64,000 nt of DNA from Ehretia macrophylla. Lineage: Eukaryota > Streptophyta > Magnoliopsida > Boraginales > Ehretiaceae. The DNA lies in NCBI GenBank assembly GCA_037974665.1, contig CM075767.1:17066840-17130839 (forward strand), written 5' to 3'. Made by a program: the position numbers and the translations under genes. Below the pieces are notes generated by a model, which was not told the origin of the DNA, made no database searches, and saw only the letters and a list, made by a program, of their open reading frames with translations. Shown here one piece after another: positions 24,471 through 35,811 of the stretch (positions are counted from its first letter, which is position 1; each line of letters starts with the position of its first letter).

Positions 24471-24870
24471 GGGTTATTTAATGAAATGGTTCTAAATTTT
24501 TGTATTTTTTAATATTTAAGTCTTTTATCTTTTATTTTGAATAAAATAGTTCTTCATATTTTATTTTAATGACAATCATTAGTCCTTAGAGCAACATTTA
24601 TAAAAAAATAATGTTAGTGAACATATGGATGACACGTAGACACAAAAAGCACAAATATTTAAGAGTAAAATTATCACGCGATAAAATATAAGTATAAAAT
24701 ATTTTCCAAAATTATCACATGGTAGTCCTCAACGTGCTATCCACGTGCTCACTAACGTTATTTTTTGACATATGTTACTCCAAGAACTAATGATTATCAC
24801 AAAAGTGAAAGATGAAGTATCATAAATGTCAAAAAAAATAAAGATTTAAGACTATTTTGATAAATTACCC
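24471..24870. mobile_element. Mutator-like MITE, 400 bp
   Basis: Long imperfect inverted repeats starting GGGTTATTTAATGAAATGG and (inverted) GGGTAATTTATCAAAATAG, flanked by a perfect 9-bp duplication AAAAAAGAA (24462-24470 and 24871-24879). A 9-bp target duplication is the Mutator hallmark, though this one is A-rich and less telling. Confidence 0.65.
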
Positions 24871-24879
24871 AAAAAAGAA

Positions 24880-25226
24880 AGAAAAGAAAAGTTATTACTG
24901 ATCCTAAAAACATCAAAATTTTTCTCTTTGTCATGGATGTATAGAGATCTTTACAAACTTATGAAATTGATTTTTTTAAGTAGCGACAGTCGTCACATCG
25001 CCTTATCTTGTAAATCGATTGGGACTCGGATATTACCTTTTTCCCCCAAATTTGTTGCTACATTCCTCTCCTTTTTTATTTTTATTTTTTATTTGGGCAA
25101 ATTCTACATTCCTAGCTCCCTTATGAAAAGATTTTCTACTCTTATGACACTCTTTCTATCGCTAATGCTCATTTTTAATTTACCATACAAGTGATTCCAA
25201 AAAAATAATATAAAAGGCATAAAGCC
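24880..25226. other. Intergenic DNA, nothing recognised
   Basis: AT-rich spacer. An 88-residue reading at 24928-25194 is low-complexity and has no recognisable motif. Confidence 0.5.
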
Positions 25227-25249
25227 TAGAGTATGGGCCCCCACATCGA

Positions 25250-25420
25250 TTTGCGTACGATACCTCATTTTGTGTGCCCTAACCTTGAATTGTGTGCCTA
25301 GACCTAGGTTTAAGAGTTGTGTTTCGATTTATGTGCCTTGCATTGAATTGCGTGCATTTGTCTAGTAGTTCGTACCTTACCTCGTAGTACGTGCCCTAGA
25401 CCTAGGAAAACGTGCCTACA
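25250..25420. repeat. Degenerate short repeats around TTGTGTGCC
   Basis: About seven loose copies of a roughly 20-25-bp unit containing TTGYGTGCC, some with CTAGACCTAGG. Periodic by eye, much diverged. Confidence 0.4.
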
Positions 25421-26434
25421 CGCTAATCAAGAAAGCATCCTACACAAAGCACTAGACTATAGAATAATCCTACAAACTCCACTAACTATATTTTAATCCA
25501 AAGTCAATGCACTGGAAGACAAAATTTCACTAAACACTAAACATTCTTCATTCTTTATTCCTTATTCTTTGCAAATTCCAAGCACCTAAAATACCACATC
25601 AACCCACAATAAAATAAAGCTCAAAACATGACAAAAAATTCAGAATTGAACCTTACCTTGGCCGACCATGTGAAGACATTGGACATGCTTTGCAATTTCA
25701 AAAATCAAACCTAGACAAACTATGACATAATCACTTCAAACAATGCATAGAAAACTCCAAAAACACACCATCATACATGCTTGTCTCGGCCCTTGCAATG
25801 CCATGCCAAAAAACAATTCAAAACATGTTTTAGATGACACAAAATCAGAATTTTTAGAAGCTCAAGGCCGACACATGCTCACACAAACATTTTATTCTTT
25901 TCAAACTTTCTCATTCTCTCATTTACTCTCTCTCTCTCTCTTGGCCTTGGCTGCATCCTTAGACTCCATAGCTTAAGTTCTCATTCTAAGGCTCTCCTAC
26001 ACACTCAAAGACTCTAAAGAACTCGACCATAGCAGCCCAAGCAAGCAAGAAACAAGAAAAGATGCATGCAAGCTCATAGAACTCTTCATTTCGGCCCTAG
26101 GTATGTTTGATAGCTTTTCTTTCATTTCCTTTTGTTCTAACCACATGCACATGCTAAGAACATGATAACTAAGCTAGGAATTAAAAGAACCACAAGCTAT
26201 CTCTCAGCCAAGCAAGGACAGAAGGCCTTTTTGTGCATCTTCAAGAGCATTGTGCATCTTCATCTATTATCTTGCTAAGGTGAGGGTTAAAACTCCTTTA
26301 AAAGCTTTCAAAAATCACATGCATGCCTTCATATGACTATATTTGCCTCTGTAGTTGTTGCATATGTGTGTATATGAGCTTATATAACCATGTATGGCTA
26401 GATATTTGGCTAAAACTTGAAGATAGGTAAAATT

Positions 26435-26860
26435 GCGTAGCTGGCAGATTTCTGACTTGGTAGAACAAAGTACATTTGGCCTGGTAAATGATGCTGAAAA
26501 TGCCTAAAAATTGGTAGGTGACTAGTTTTGCCAGTTTTGAGAATTTTTTATAGAAATAGGCCAAGGCCAATTCTGACTCTAAGGCCTCCACAATGGTAAA
26601 ACATTGAGAGGTATCTAAATCTGGAAAAAATTGGAAAGTTGAAGTAGAATCTGGCAGCCTTCTAACTTTGTAGAACGAAGCCGTTTCAGTCTAGCAAATG
26701 ATGTCCAAAATGCATGAAAATTGGTAGGTTTCTATATTTTGCAGTTCTGGACATTTTTCTCAGAAATAGACCAAAGCCAATTATGACTCTAAGACCCTCA
26801 AAATTGGCAAAAGTCGTAATATGTCTAAAACTGGACAGTTTTGCGTAGGCTCACGGTTTT
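26435..26860. repeat. Diverged tandem duplication, unit about 215 bp
   Basis: The segments starting near 26440 and 26650 share CTGGCAG..TTCT..CTT..GTAGAAC, AAATGATG, AAAATTGGTAGGT, TTTT, AGAAATAG-CCAA-GCCAATT and TGACTCTAAG in the same order. It lies inside the LTR-like insertion. Confidence 0.6.
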
Positions 26861-28811
26861 GGCCATAACTCCTAAGTCCGAACTCCAAATGATGCGAGGT
26901 TTGTTTCTGGATTTAAATTACTCATTAAGATTTAATTTGACATCCTGTTCACTAGAATTGGAGATTGTTTTCTTGTCCAAATGATCGCGGGAAAACAGAC
27001 CATTGCATTGAGGTTTTTGTTTAGTGATATGCTTTGAAAAATATTATAACTTCTCTTGTGGTATTGAATGCTTGGGATTATGGCACTTGGATGTTGTGTG
27101 GACTGTTTTGGATGATTGATGATGTTTTAATTAATCGATGCATTGCTTGGGTTTAATTACCTGACAACTTGTGGCTTAATCGCACGTGTAAGCATGAATT
27201 AAAACCCTATTGACTATGAGAACTCGCTAGGTGTTGATCCTATGGTTATTGTGTCTAATTATGTGATTAGTGGGCTGCCCGTAGTTTTCCTTATAGCCCT
27301 AAATGGGATTTCCGATGATTACATGTTGATAAGTAGACTTTTTTTTGCACCTGGTCTTATGTAAACATCGTTGTATGCTTGTATAATCTTATTACTTGAT
27401 TACGTGAACCCCGAAATGAGTTATATGACTTAATTTACATGTGTTACTTGGCTGCCCGTTTAATATTCATATAACTCCATGTGTTTTACAAGCGAAATTA
27501 TATGTCAAAGCATACCTCGTGTGTTTACTTGTCAACGTGCGATCTTATAACTGCTCGGAGGCAACCTACTTTGTTATCCTCCTAATGTGATATGTTAAAT
27601 GTTATAAATGTGCATTGCATACAAGGTTGTAACCTTTCATTCTGGCGTGGCAGCGTTTCACGCACACCAGGCGGCATCGGGCTTGCCGGTGCAACCGTGA
27701 CTACCATGATCTAATTCCCTCTCTCGCTTGGGGGCTAGACTTTCTCGGAGAGTTGGGTCGTAGGATTTCGGGGTACATCTGGAGTACACCCATTTGGCGT
27801 GATAAGTGGATGATTTGAAGTCGGCCGCAACAACTGTTATTGGAAATGAGTTGAGAGCAAAAGCTCACCGTATCTTTTTCACTATGTGTATAAATACTCT
27901 CGCTTGGTTCCTAGAGGACCTCAGGGAGGAAAGACGGGTAAATGTATTCTTTTACTTCATATTACGTTATAAAACTTACTTGTGTTATATGTCATGCTTT
28001 CAAAAAGGGGTTTTTCATAAGCTAACCGAAAAAAGGGTTTTCAAAACATATTTGTCGTTCCCCCTCGCTGAGTTCATAAGGACTCACCCTCTTTTATCAT
28101 CTCAGGTGAAGAAGATCAGGAACAGGTACCCGAGGATAACGTGCCTATTGATGACTTCTTGGAGTGATTGCCTGCCCTACGTGCCTTACTTAGCTGTGAC
28201 TATTTTGTGAACGATATGTTTATTTTGAAGACTACCTCTTATGTTGTTTATCGTTGTTATTGTAAATGACCCCCGTTGTAATTTGGGGTCTAATTTTGGC
28301 TTGTACTGACTATGACTAGACGACGCACGCTCTCTTATGAGTTGCTATTACTGTTTTGATTTAGTAACTACCATAGGCAACTCAATCACTAGGTGAAGAA
28401 ATCAATGATGTAACTCTATCTAATTCTACATAGGTACTCAATAGTAAGCTAAGATCAACAGGTACTTATGTAACAGGAATTCAACAAATAAACGGGACAT
28501 AGTTATCATGCTAGGTTATTAATCAAACGAGACTTTCAAGATAACTAGTAGGTATATCGGTTGGTGATGGAGAGTAATCTTAGTTGGAACCGAATTTGAG
28601 ATTGAAAGTTTTGAGGCGTTTAGAAAATTAGGTCCAACTAAAGAGCTCAATTACAGCCGTTATGCTGCCGATTTCCTAGAAATTTTTTGGAGTTCTAGTC
28701 TAACGGATAAGCTTAACCTTCGTTAACCGGTTATAGTCGTAAAAGAACGCGAACGATTAGATTACACCCTAGTCTAACCTTCATAGGTCGGGTTAGGGAC
28801 GTGACATAGAG

Positions 28812-30704
28812 GACCCCCCAATCCGAAGTAAAAAAATCATCAGGTTATCTAGACGACTCAGGTTGGAGCAAACGTTTATTGGTTGGAATTTTTTTGTTAA
28901 CAATGAGGTTGAAACAGTAATTCGATTCAAAGTTTTTAATTATAATGAATCACTATTTTATTATTTAATCAACTTTTTGCTGCTTATTAATTGGGATTAT
29001 GATTAGCCATTCATGATGCAATTTGGACAAGTCGCAGACCATTGACCACTTTAACTTTCTTAGGTCATTGTTCTCTATTGGCGTTGGATAGCCTCATGGT
29101 CCATTTCTAAATTTTCCATTTAATATTAGACGATCATCTTATTATAGACTGCTCAAAAGGCTTCCATTTAATATTAGACGATCTTCTTATTATAGACTGC
29201 TCCAAGCCTTTTGAGATCAAAATGTGTGACCTAGGCGACCTCCCAAATAATACAATTATTGTTGGTTCAAAGCCACACCCACCTCGTTAAATTCTTAATT
29301 ACATTATAATCTTTTTAAATTAATAATTTTGAGACCACCTAAATTCTATTGATAATTAATAACTATTAATTTAAAAAGATATTTTAACATTTTCGGCTAA
29401 TAATATTTAACATATGCATCAAGTGATCAAGTTAATGTTAAAAGTATTACCTCTACATATATTTAACCAATTAAGAATTTATTAAATCATGCGTAATTAG
29501 TATAAAGATCAATTGTATTCAAGTTTATTAAAACAAGTGAATAAAATGTATATTGAATCAAAGAAAATATTAAATCAAAACAATCTCTTATTATTTATGG
29601 TATCTTTGGTTGTTAAATAGAAAAAATAACTTCTCATCTCAAAGGTATAAAGAAAAGAACCATAACAGATAAAATGCATAGAACATTATATGAGCATAGT
29701 TAAGAGTATGCTTCATGTACGTTAAAAGAATTGCAACAATGAGTTTTGAATTGAAAGAGTTAAAGGTAGCTTGTCTAAAATATAGAAGGAGAAGGTTCTA
29801 AAAAGTTCAAAGTGAAAGAAGTTTATTATTTGGTGCACAATCATGAGAATTGTACGTGTGTATTCTTTAGCTAATTATTAATTTATAAAATATTCGAGAC
29901 CTACAAAATAGAAAATAAATACTTAAAATATATTATCTTATAATTTTATAAAAATAATTAAAAATAAAACATTGGTCCTAAATTATATCGCGACTAAACA
30001 ATTTTATTTACAAAAAGATTATCAATTTATCGAGTTTTGATTTAAAGACAATCTACGCTATATGGTAGTTTCCTTTTGTTATTTTTTCAAGCTTAAAATA
30101 TATTTCACTTGTGAGGTTGTTAAGAGTATAGTAAAATAACATAAACTCATCTTTAAAGGTTAGAGATTTACAGAATCTATAATTAGAAATGTTGGTTCAG
30201 AAATTTTATTAATGCAGCTAAAACAAATATTTGAGAGTTTCTTTACATTGAACAACAGGACACACTTCGACCAAAAAAAAAAACAAAGAAAAAACAAAGA
30301 ACAACAAGATTAGCGTGGAACTCATTGAAAAGGAATACAAAGGAATTATTAACATTGCCGAACAATTGGTCTGATGTGTAATTTATTTTAAAAACATTTT
30401 TCTAAATCCTTTGACACTGATTAGGTTTGTTATCATTTTTCACAATTTTGTTGCTAATTTTTTTTTTCTCTGTTAATTTTACTATTTTTTTTGCTAATTT
30501 AAGTGAGCCACTTTGCAAATTAAAGCACAGATATTGTCTCAATCGATAAGCAAATAGGGGCAAATAAAGAAGAGGTTTTGTTTATTCTCAAATATTTCCA
30601 TGATATGACTGTAATGCCTTATGCATTAATGTATAATAACATGTTTTCATTCCTTGAAGGAATTATACGATCATATTCATTATTGAAATTTTGAAGTTAT
30701 CTTA
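28812..30704. other. AT-rich intergenic DNA
   Basis: No ORF or element edge recognised, except a short tandem repeat at 29114-29202. It forms part of the spacer between blocks U1 and U2. Confidence 0.6.
29114..29202. repeat. Tandem duplication, two 41-bp copies at 48-bp spacing
   Basis: TTCCATTTAATATTAGACGA and the following 21 bases occur at 29114-29154 and again at 29162-29202 with one mismatch. A local slippage product. Confidence 0.8.
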
Positions 30705-30879
30705 TCAATTGCAAGGCTTAAAGCAGTAGCATCGGCGACAGAACCCGCGACAATCTCCACCATTAAAACCCTCTTTCTGGCAAACTTGGGAACAATTAAC
30801 ATCACTGAGGCAGATTCCTCGAAATTTTTCACTCTTGTACATACATGTCTTTGCCTCGGCTCCCATTGGACCTATTTCT
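30705..30879 (-). pseudogene. Defensin-like exon 2, broken (about one break)
   Basis: On the minus strand, after a TTTATGCAG acceptor at 30880, the sequence encodes a propeptide (EIGPMGAEAKTC) and, further on, a defensin second half with NCSQVCQKEGFNGGDC and then RGFCRRCYCFKPC plus one asparagine and a stop. The gamma-core GGDCRG is present. It carries an extra cysteine at the position matching mature residue 38, one residue away from the extra cysteine of the 22295 gene. The reading frame looks interrupted about once. I found no matching signal-peptide exon in the next kilobase, so the gene looks incomplete. It is closest to the 22295 defensin and lies in the opposite orientation. I treat it as a fossil. 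Confidence 0.75.
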
Positions 30880-31842
30880 GCATAAAAAATATATATTAAG
30901 ACATAATATAAATTCTGAAATAAAAAAGAGAAAAAATCTAAATAATTATTAAGTTACCACCTCATCTAAAAGCTTAAAGTGTTAGAAAAGAGTGTTATAT
31001 TTATTTATTATGTTTAGCAATAATTATGTTGACAAAAAGAAGGTCTAGTTATCCCAATGCTTTTGGTATATTAAAGGATCAATAGGCATATTTTTGTTTA
31101 AAATGTCAAATTTGTTCCAACCTAAAATAATTTTATTCAAGCACAATTACTTATTCTATAGATCCTTGTTAATTCCAAATTTATACAAGATGAATTTTGT
31201 TAAAACTTACTATAAGGAAAGATTATGAACTATCGAAATTATTAGGATCTAAAATTTATTTTCTAGTAAACAATGGTAGAACACTTCAATACTAGTTGTA
31301 CTAATTGTGTAAAATATTGTTTTGAAAGGTATAACAATACTTAGAAATGGTTGGTGAGAAAATTCTTTTTATTTATTTATAATTATATATGATTTTTTCT
31401 TCAAATAAATTATTAATTAATGTATGAAGAGAAGTTGTTTTGAGTATGACATAAAAAGCCTTAGACCTTGCAATCTAGTGTACTAAGAACTTGCAACTCA
31501 TACGATTTTCACTTTTAAGGACATAGTTTTGCATAGTTATAACGAATAAATTCAACCTAACCAATAGATATAGACATCATATGGATCAAGATCAAATAGA
31601 CGAGATGAGGGAAAAAGAAATCTTTAATTTGTCTCGTAATTTTAGCTACTGCTTCTTGTGAGCTAGTGAAAATATTGCTAATTTGACATTTTCGAGCTCA
31701 ATCTATAATTCATTCGAGGCCCGGGAAAAAAAAAGAGTACGTATGAACGAGATATAAGGTAAGCATCTCTTGTTTAACCTCGAATTCTTATGTTAATTTA
31801 TTAAAATTATAATTTAAACTTAGAATCTCTTATTATAATATA
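30880..31842. other. Region upstream of the minus-strand defensin fragment
   Basis: AT-rich, with a good splice acceptor at its left edge but no recognisable signal-peptide exon. Ends at the start of block U2. Confidence 0.5.
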
Positions 31843-32841
31843 TTGTTATTCGACTATTCTACCGAACTCTTACGTTAATTTATTCTTGGGTTAATCTATT
31901 CGACCTTGCCTAAATGAAACTTCAAAACATTCAACTAATTTAAATTTTTGGGAGAGAAAATTAAGGTTATTATGGTTATATTTACAAAAGGAAAAAAGTA
32001 CAAAGAAAGGAAATGGTCGTCAACCAAGCACAAATAATCCGTGTTGGTAAAGTTGAATGAGAGAAGTAGTCTCTAGAACATTTGGATTAATCAGTCAATG
32101 ATTTTTATTTAATAGCACTTCTAATCAAAATTTTACTTGTAAAAGTTGTACAGTTCAAAAACTAAAATTTCACAATTAAACTAAACAGAGTCTTAATTTC
32201 TTTTGTTATGTAAATACATGCTTTAATATCTTTGAGTCTGTTACTTAAAAGGTGTCTAGTGTCCACACTACGGAATTGAATTATTAGATCTAAAATATTA
32301 CTTCAGTAGGACTATAACAATAATAAGCCCTAATCTATTTTTTGTACAAAAGATATACATATTTTGGAAAAAGAAAATATGAGGTTAGTGGAGGCTACAC
32401 TAACTCTTATACAAATCTGTCTTTTATTGTTCGTGGTACAATAAAAATTAAAAAAGTAATTTGAACTCAGAATGTCCTCTGATTAAAAAAAATGAGTACG
32501 TGATCTTTTTACCAAATTCTTGACGGGAAATGTGCCTTTGATTATGCTCTTTATCAATAGTCAAAAGAAATTGCTTCCAGAAATCCTTTTTTTTCCGTTT
32601 GGAGACTGATTTCTTCAATCTAAAAAGATAAAGTATCGATTGGATGAGAGATAATCTCCCTCAAATGTAAAGTTCTTTTTCAAATAAGCAATAACATGAT
32701 ATACACATGGCCTAGAACCGTCCACACCATTCACGATTAGTTATGTTTATACCATAAAGGGTCGTGCCTGCCTGCTTTTTGAGCATCCTTGTAATGTTCT
32801 GCATTTTAAAGTCGGTATAAACTTACGGATAGTAGTGGAGA

Positions 32842-34013
32842 GAACATAGTTATCAAATCGTAAATTGTATTATAAATTAAAATATTATTTTTTTGAATTG
32901 TAAATTAAATTGAATTGTAAATCGTATTAATTCGGTCACAAATTTAAAACTAATTGATATTTAATATATTATATTTATATTAACAGTTTTTAGTTGAGAT
33001 TCTTTATTTAAATTAATATTAATATATGTTTTTGTTACTTTTTTAGATTGTTCACTACTTCACTTGTTCTTAGTAGCCCAAACAATTTATGTATCACAAT
33101 ATCACACTATTTTTTTTGGTCGGAACAATATCACATTTCACAAGTGGCCAAACTAGTGTTCAAAAGCTTCTATAAACACAAGTGGTCCAATCCATAGTTG
33201 TCAAATCGTGAATCGTATCACGAATCGAAATATCATTTTTTTGAATTGTGAACCATATCGAATCGTGAATCGTAACGATTCGTTCACATTCAAAATTGAA
33301 TTTATAACTCTATATTTGTATGAATCTTTAAAGTAAACTAATAAAAAGGTCATCACAACAACATTATTAACCACAACAACTACACTTATCTCTTCATCAC
33401 CTTCAACTTTATCAAGGATTTTAGCCAACAACACTAGTAAAGGTTTTTGTGCCTTGACTTTGGCTATTTTTATTATGGTTGACTATGCTTTGTTATGGTT
33501 TGGACATAGAAGAAAAGAGAAAGAAAAAATAATGAGACTTGACTTATATGTAGCATTGCAATGAATCGTATTAATCATTGAATCGTATGTTGAATCATAA
33601 GATTCACCATAATTCAGTGCAATTCATGTATATTTTCGATTCGCATGCTGATTCGTATTTTTCTTATGAATCGAATCGAATCGTAAGATTCGAATCGTGA
33701 ATCGTATGATTTTGATAACTATAGTCCAATCAGTTACGAGTTTTGTCTCCCTTTTTTTTTTTACTAAAGTATGTTTATTTTGTTATCTACTTTGAAATAT
33801 TTTGGATTTTTTAAAAAATAAAATAAAAAAATTGACCCGAATCGTGAACGATTCAGTGAATCGTTCGATTCACATGATTGGCTATGATTCGGTACCAATT
33901 TACTTGCGATTCATGTCGATTCACGATTCTCCTATCCGATTCGTATTATTTTTTAGTGAATCGTATCAAATCATACGATTTACATCGCGAATCGTACGAT
34001 TCCGATTACACTG
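32842..34013. mobile_element. hAT-like MITE rich in GAATCGT words, outer element
   Basis: About 1.17 kb, flanked by GTGGAGA (32835-32841 and 34014-34020). Missing from U3, where TAGTAGTGGAGCTC near 53020 is the empty site. Both ends carry dense GAATCGTA/TACGATTC words in opposite orientation. A second member of the family is nested inside. Confidence 0.6.
33193..33723. mobile_element. hAT-like MITE rich in GAATCGT words, inner element
   Basis: 531 bp with an 8-bp duplication GTCCAATC (33185-33192, 33724-33731) and inverted ends CATAGTTGTCAAATCGTGAA and TATAGTTATCAAAATCAT. The 8-bp duplication suggests the hAT superfamily. It sits inside 32842-34013, to which its ends are related. Confidence 0.68.
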
Positions 34014-34020
34014 GTGGAGA

Positions 34021-34257
34021 TCTTTATTAAAAACGTTACCTTAGACCACCTAATCAAGATGCTTCTTAGATCATTTAATTGTTGTGACGATAACATGCAC
34101 ACAAAGATAAAGACTAAAATAGATAAGATTTAACTTGTTCAGTGACCTTTGTCTTACATCAAGATCTTACCTTTGAAATAATCTACTATCACAACTGACA
34201 TATGCACGAACAATATCTCCACCCTCTTTTTTTGTGTCTCAATTATTAAGTTAAAAA
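34021..34257. other. Intergenic DNA, nothing recognised
   Basis: Only partly matched in U3, where 53080-53832 holds different sequence. No ORF. Confidence 0.5.
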
Positions 34258-34262
34258 GTCAT

Positions 34263-34594
34263 TGTTAAGGATCATGAGATTTTATACTAAAAATAATTGG
34301 TATTAGGTGAAATAGTTTAAGATCTTATATGGTGAATTTAGGGTTAGTGATTTTTCAATGTGAGAGTAATGTATATTCCAACAAACGAGTACTCAGTGAG
34401 AGCAAAATGAAACCAAAGAGATTGGTCATACGTAAATGAATGCGATTGGACTAAGAACCCAACTCTAATATCATGTTAAGAATTATGAGATTTTATCGTA
34501 AAATCAATTAGTGTTAAGTAGAGTAACCTAAGATCTTATATAATATATTTGTAATTGGTGATTTTTTAATGTAGGCGAAATGTATATTCCAACA
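34263..34594 (-). mobile_element. TRIM-like miniature LTR element (U2; fossil)
   Basis: Two 121-bp direct repeats (34263-34383 and 34474-34594), reading TGTTGGAATATACATT to CTTAACA on the minus strand, enclose only 90 bp. In the U3 copy the internal side of the upstream repeat reads TGGTATCAGAG, an initiator-Met primer site; in U2 the same place is slightly altered. There is no coding capacity. Terminal repeats plus primer site in about 330 bp is the definition of a TRIM. It is present in both U2 and U3, so it predates the duplication. Confidence 0.72.
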
Positions 34595-34599
34595 TTCAT

Positions 34600-35146
34600 A
34601 TCTTTAAGAAACTGTTTTTTATCCCATTCTCATTTAAATTTTACTTCTATTCTGCATGATTTTTGGGTTAGATTTTCATCCAAACTCAAATTCACTCGTT
34701 TCACACTTTGTACTTACATCTTGCTTTACAAAAAAACACTTTACATCTTGCACACTTAAAGTTGTCCACGAGCAACATGTTTTGAGTACTTAAGTATTGT
34801 GGACGAATCATTACACGCAAACGCTTTGGTTTTGTATCAAAATGGTAATATGGTAAAAGTTAGAGGAAAAAAGTTTAGCCATTTTAATACTTTGCTCTAT
34901 CAGTGCAGGCAATCGGTCAGTTGATTTTAAAGTCCAATGGCAGCAACTAGCTAGAGGCAAGAATTCTCTCGTAATTTTATAATGTTGTGAAGGAGATTGT
35001 AATAGGAAAACGATACTATAATTTCTCAATAAAACAAAAAAGATAAAATTATTCGAGATAAATTCATCATATTTAATAGTCAAAATAATTTTATTATAAT
35101 TATATAATCACTATACCTTCATTGATTTCCTCGTAAAGTTAGGGTC
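34600..35146. other. Distal upstream region of the U2 defensin, left of the younger Copia
   Basis: Aligns with about 54160-54840 in U3. No ORF is kept in both copies. The younger Copia interrupts this region at 35151. Confidence 0.6.
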
Positions 35147-35151
35147 CAAAT

Positions 35152-35753
35152 TGTTGATATATGTCAACATCCACCTCTTCATAATAAGTATCGTTAATTA
35201 TATGGTAGCATAAATTAATGATTACGACTTAAACGTCGATGAGGTCAAAAGAGATCGCGATGGCTACAAGAAAGAAGTTCAGAAATTTGGAATTACCTAA
35301 GATGACGTCGGGATGATACAATGCTAAAGTTAGCCAACTTGACCAAAGGAAACTTCCTAGAAGTTGACTTGGATGCTAGCCACCCATGTGGTTAATTGTA
35401 GCCACCCATGTGATAAATATGGGTGGCTAATACTTTGAACATGGTTGGTAAAGCCAACCAAGATTGAAATATTTGATAGGAAAGTCTCCTATGACGGGCT
35501 AGCTGAATTCTATAAATAGGCATGCATTAGTTCATCATTTTCATCCACAACACAACTCCAAACACAATCCTAAGTTAGTCTTTCTTTCTTGTATTCTTCT
35601 TGTAAGTCCAGAAGCCATTGAAGCTCTAATCTTGAGAGCGCGCGGTGGGACAATTATCTTGTAAGTGTTATATTGAATTGTTATAACGAGTAGTGTTGTC
35701 TTTCTACTTGATTGTTGTTAAGACATTTCTGGAAAATTGGTTATATTCTTACA
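35152..35753 (+). repeat. 5' LTR of younger Copia
   Basis: 602 bp, TGTTGATATATGTCAAC to ATATTCTTACA. Contains TATAAATA about 240 bp from its end, a TGACGTC motif, and an 11-bp inverted repeat (TAGCCACCCAT/ATGGGTGGCTA). Confidence 0.95.
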
Positions 35754-35811
35754 TGGTATCAGAGCTTAAGGGGCTCTTAACAACAATCTTGTCTAGTAAA
35801 GCTCAACAACT

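Larger units (their letters stand above)
25232..28806. mobile_element. Large LTR-like insertion, probably a solo LTR (fossil)
   Basis: 3,575 bp flanked by TAGAG on both sides (25227-25231, 28807-28811), beginning TATGGGCCC and ending GGGTTAGGGACGTGACA. Many plant LTRs end in a similar GGGGCGTGACA, and internal text such as GGCCATAACTCCTAAGTCCG (about 26860) is of a kind I recall from plant LTRs. A TATAAATA lies at 27889-27896. There is no second LTR, primer site or gag-pol, so a solo LTR or a non-autonomous element fits best. The 134-residue ORF at 27806-28210 is not recognised. A 5-bp duplication can arise by chance, so the edges are moderately certain. Confidence 0.5.

Noticed and set aside
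27806-28210. 134-residue ORF
   Set aside because: Inside the 3.6-kb LTR-like insertion; no motif recognised and composition similar to the surrounding noncoding DNA.
33802-34044. 80-residue ORF
   Set aside because: Reads through GAATCGT repeats of a MITE; repeat-driven open frame.
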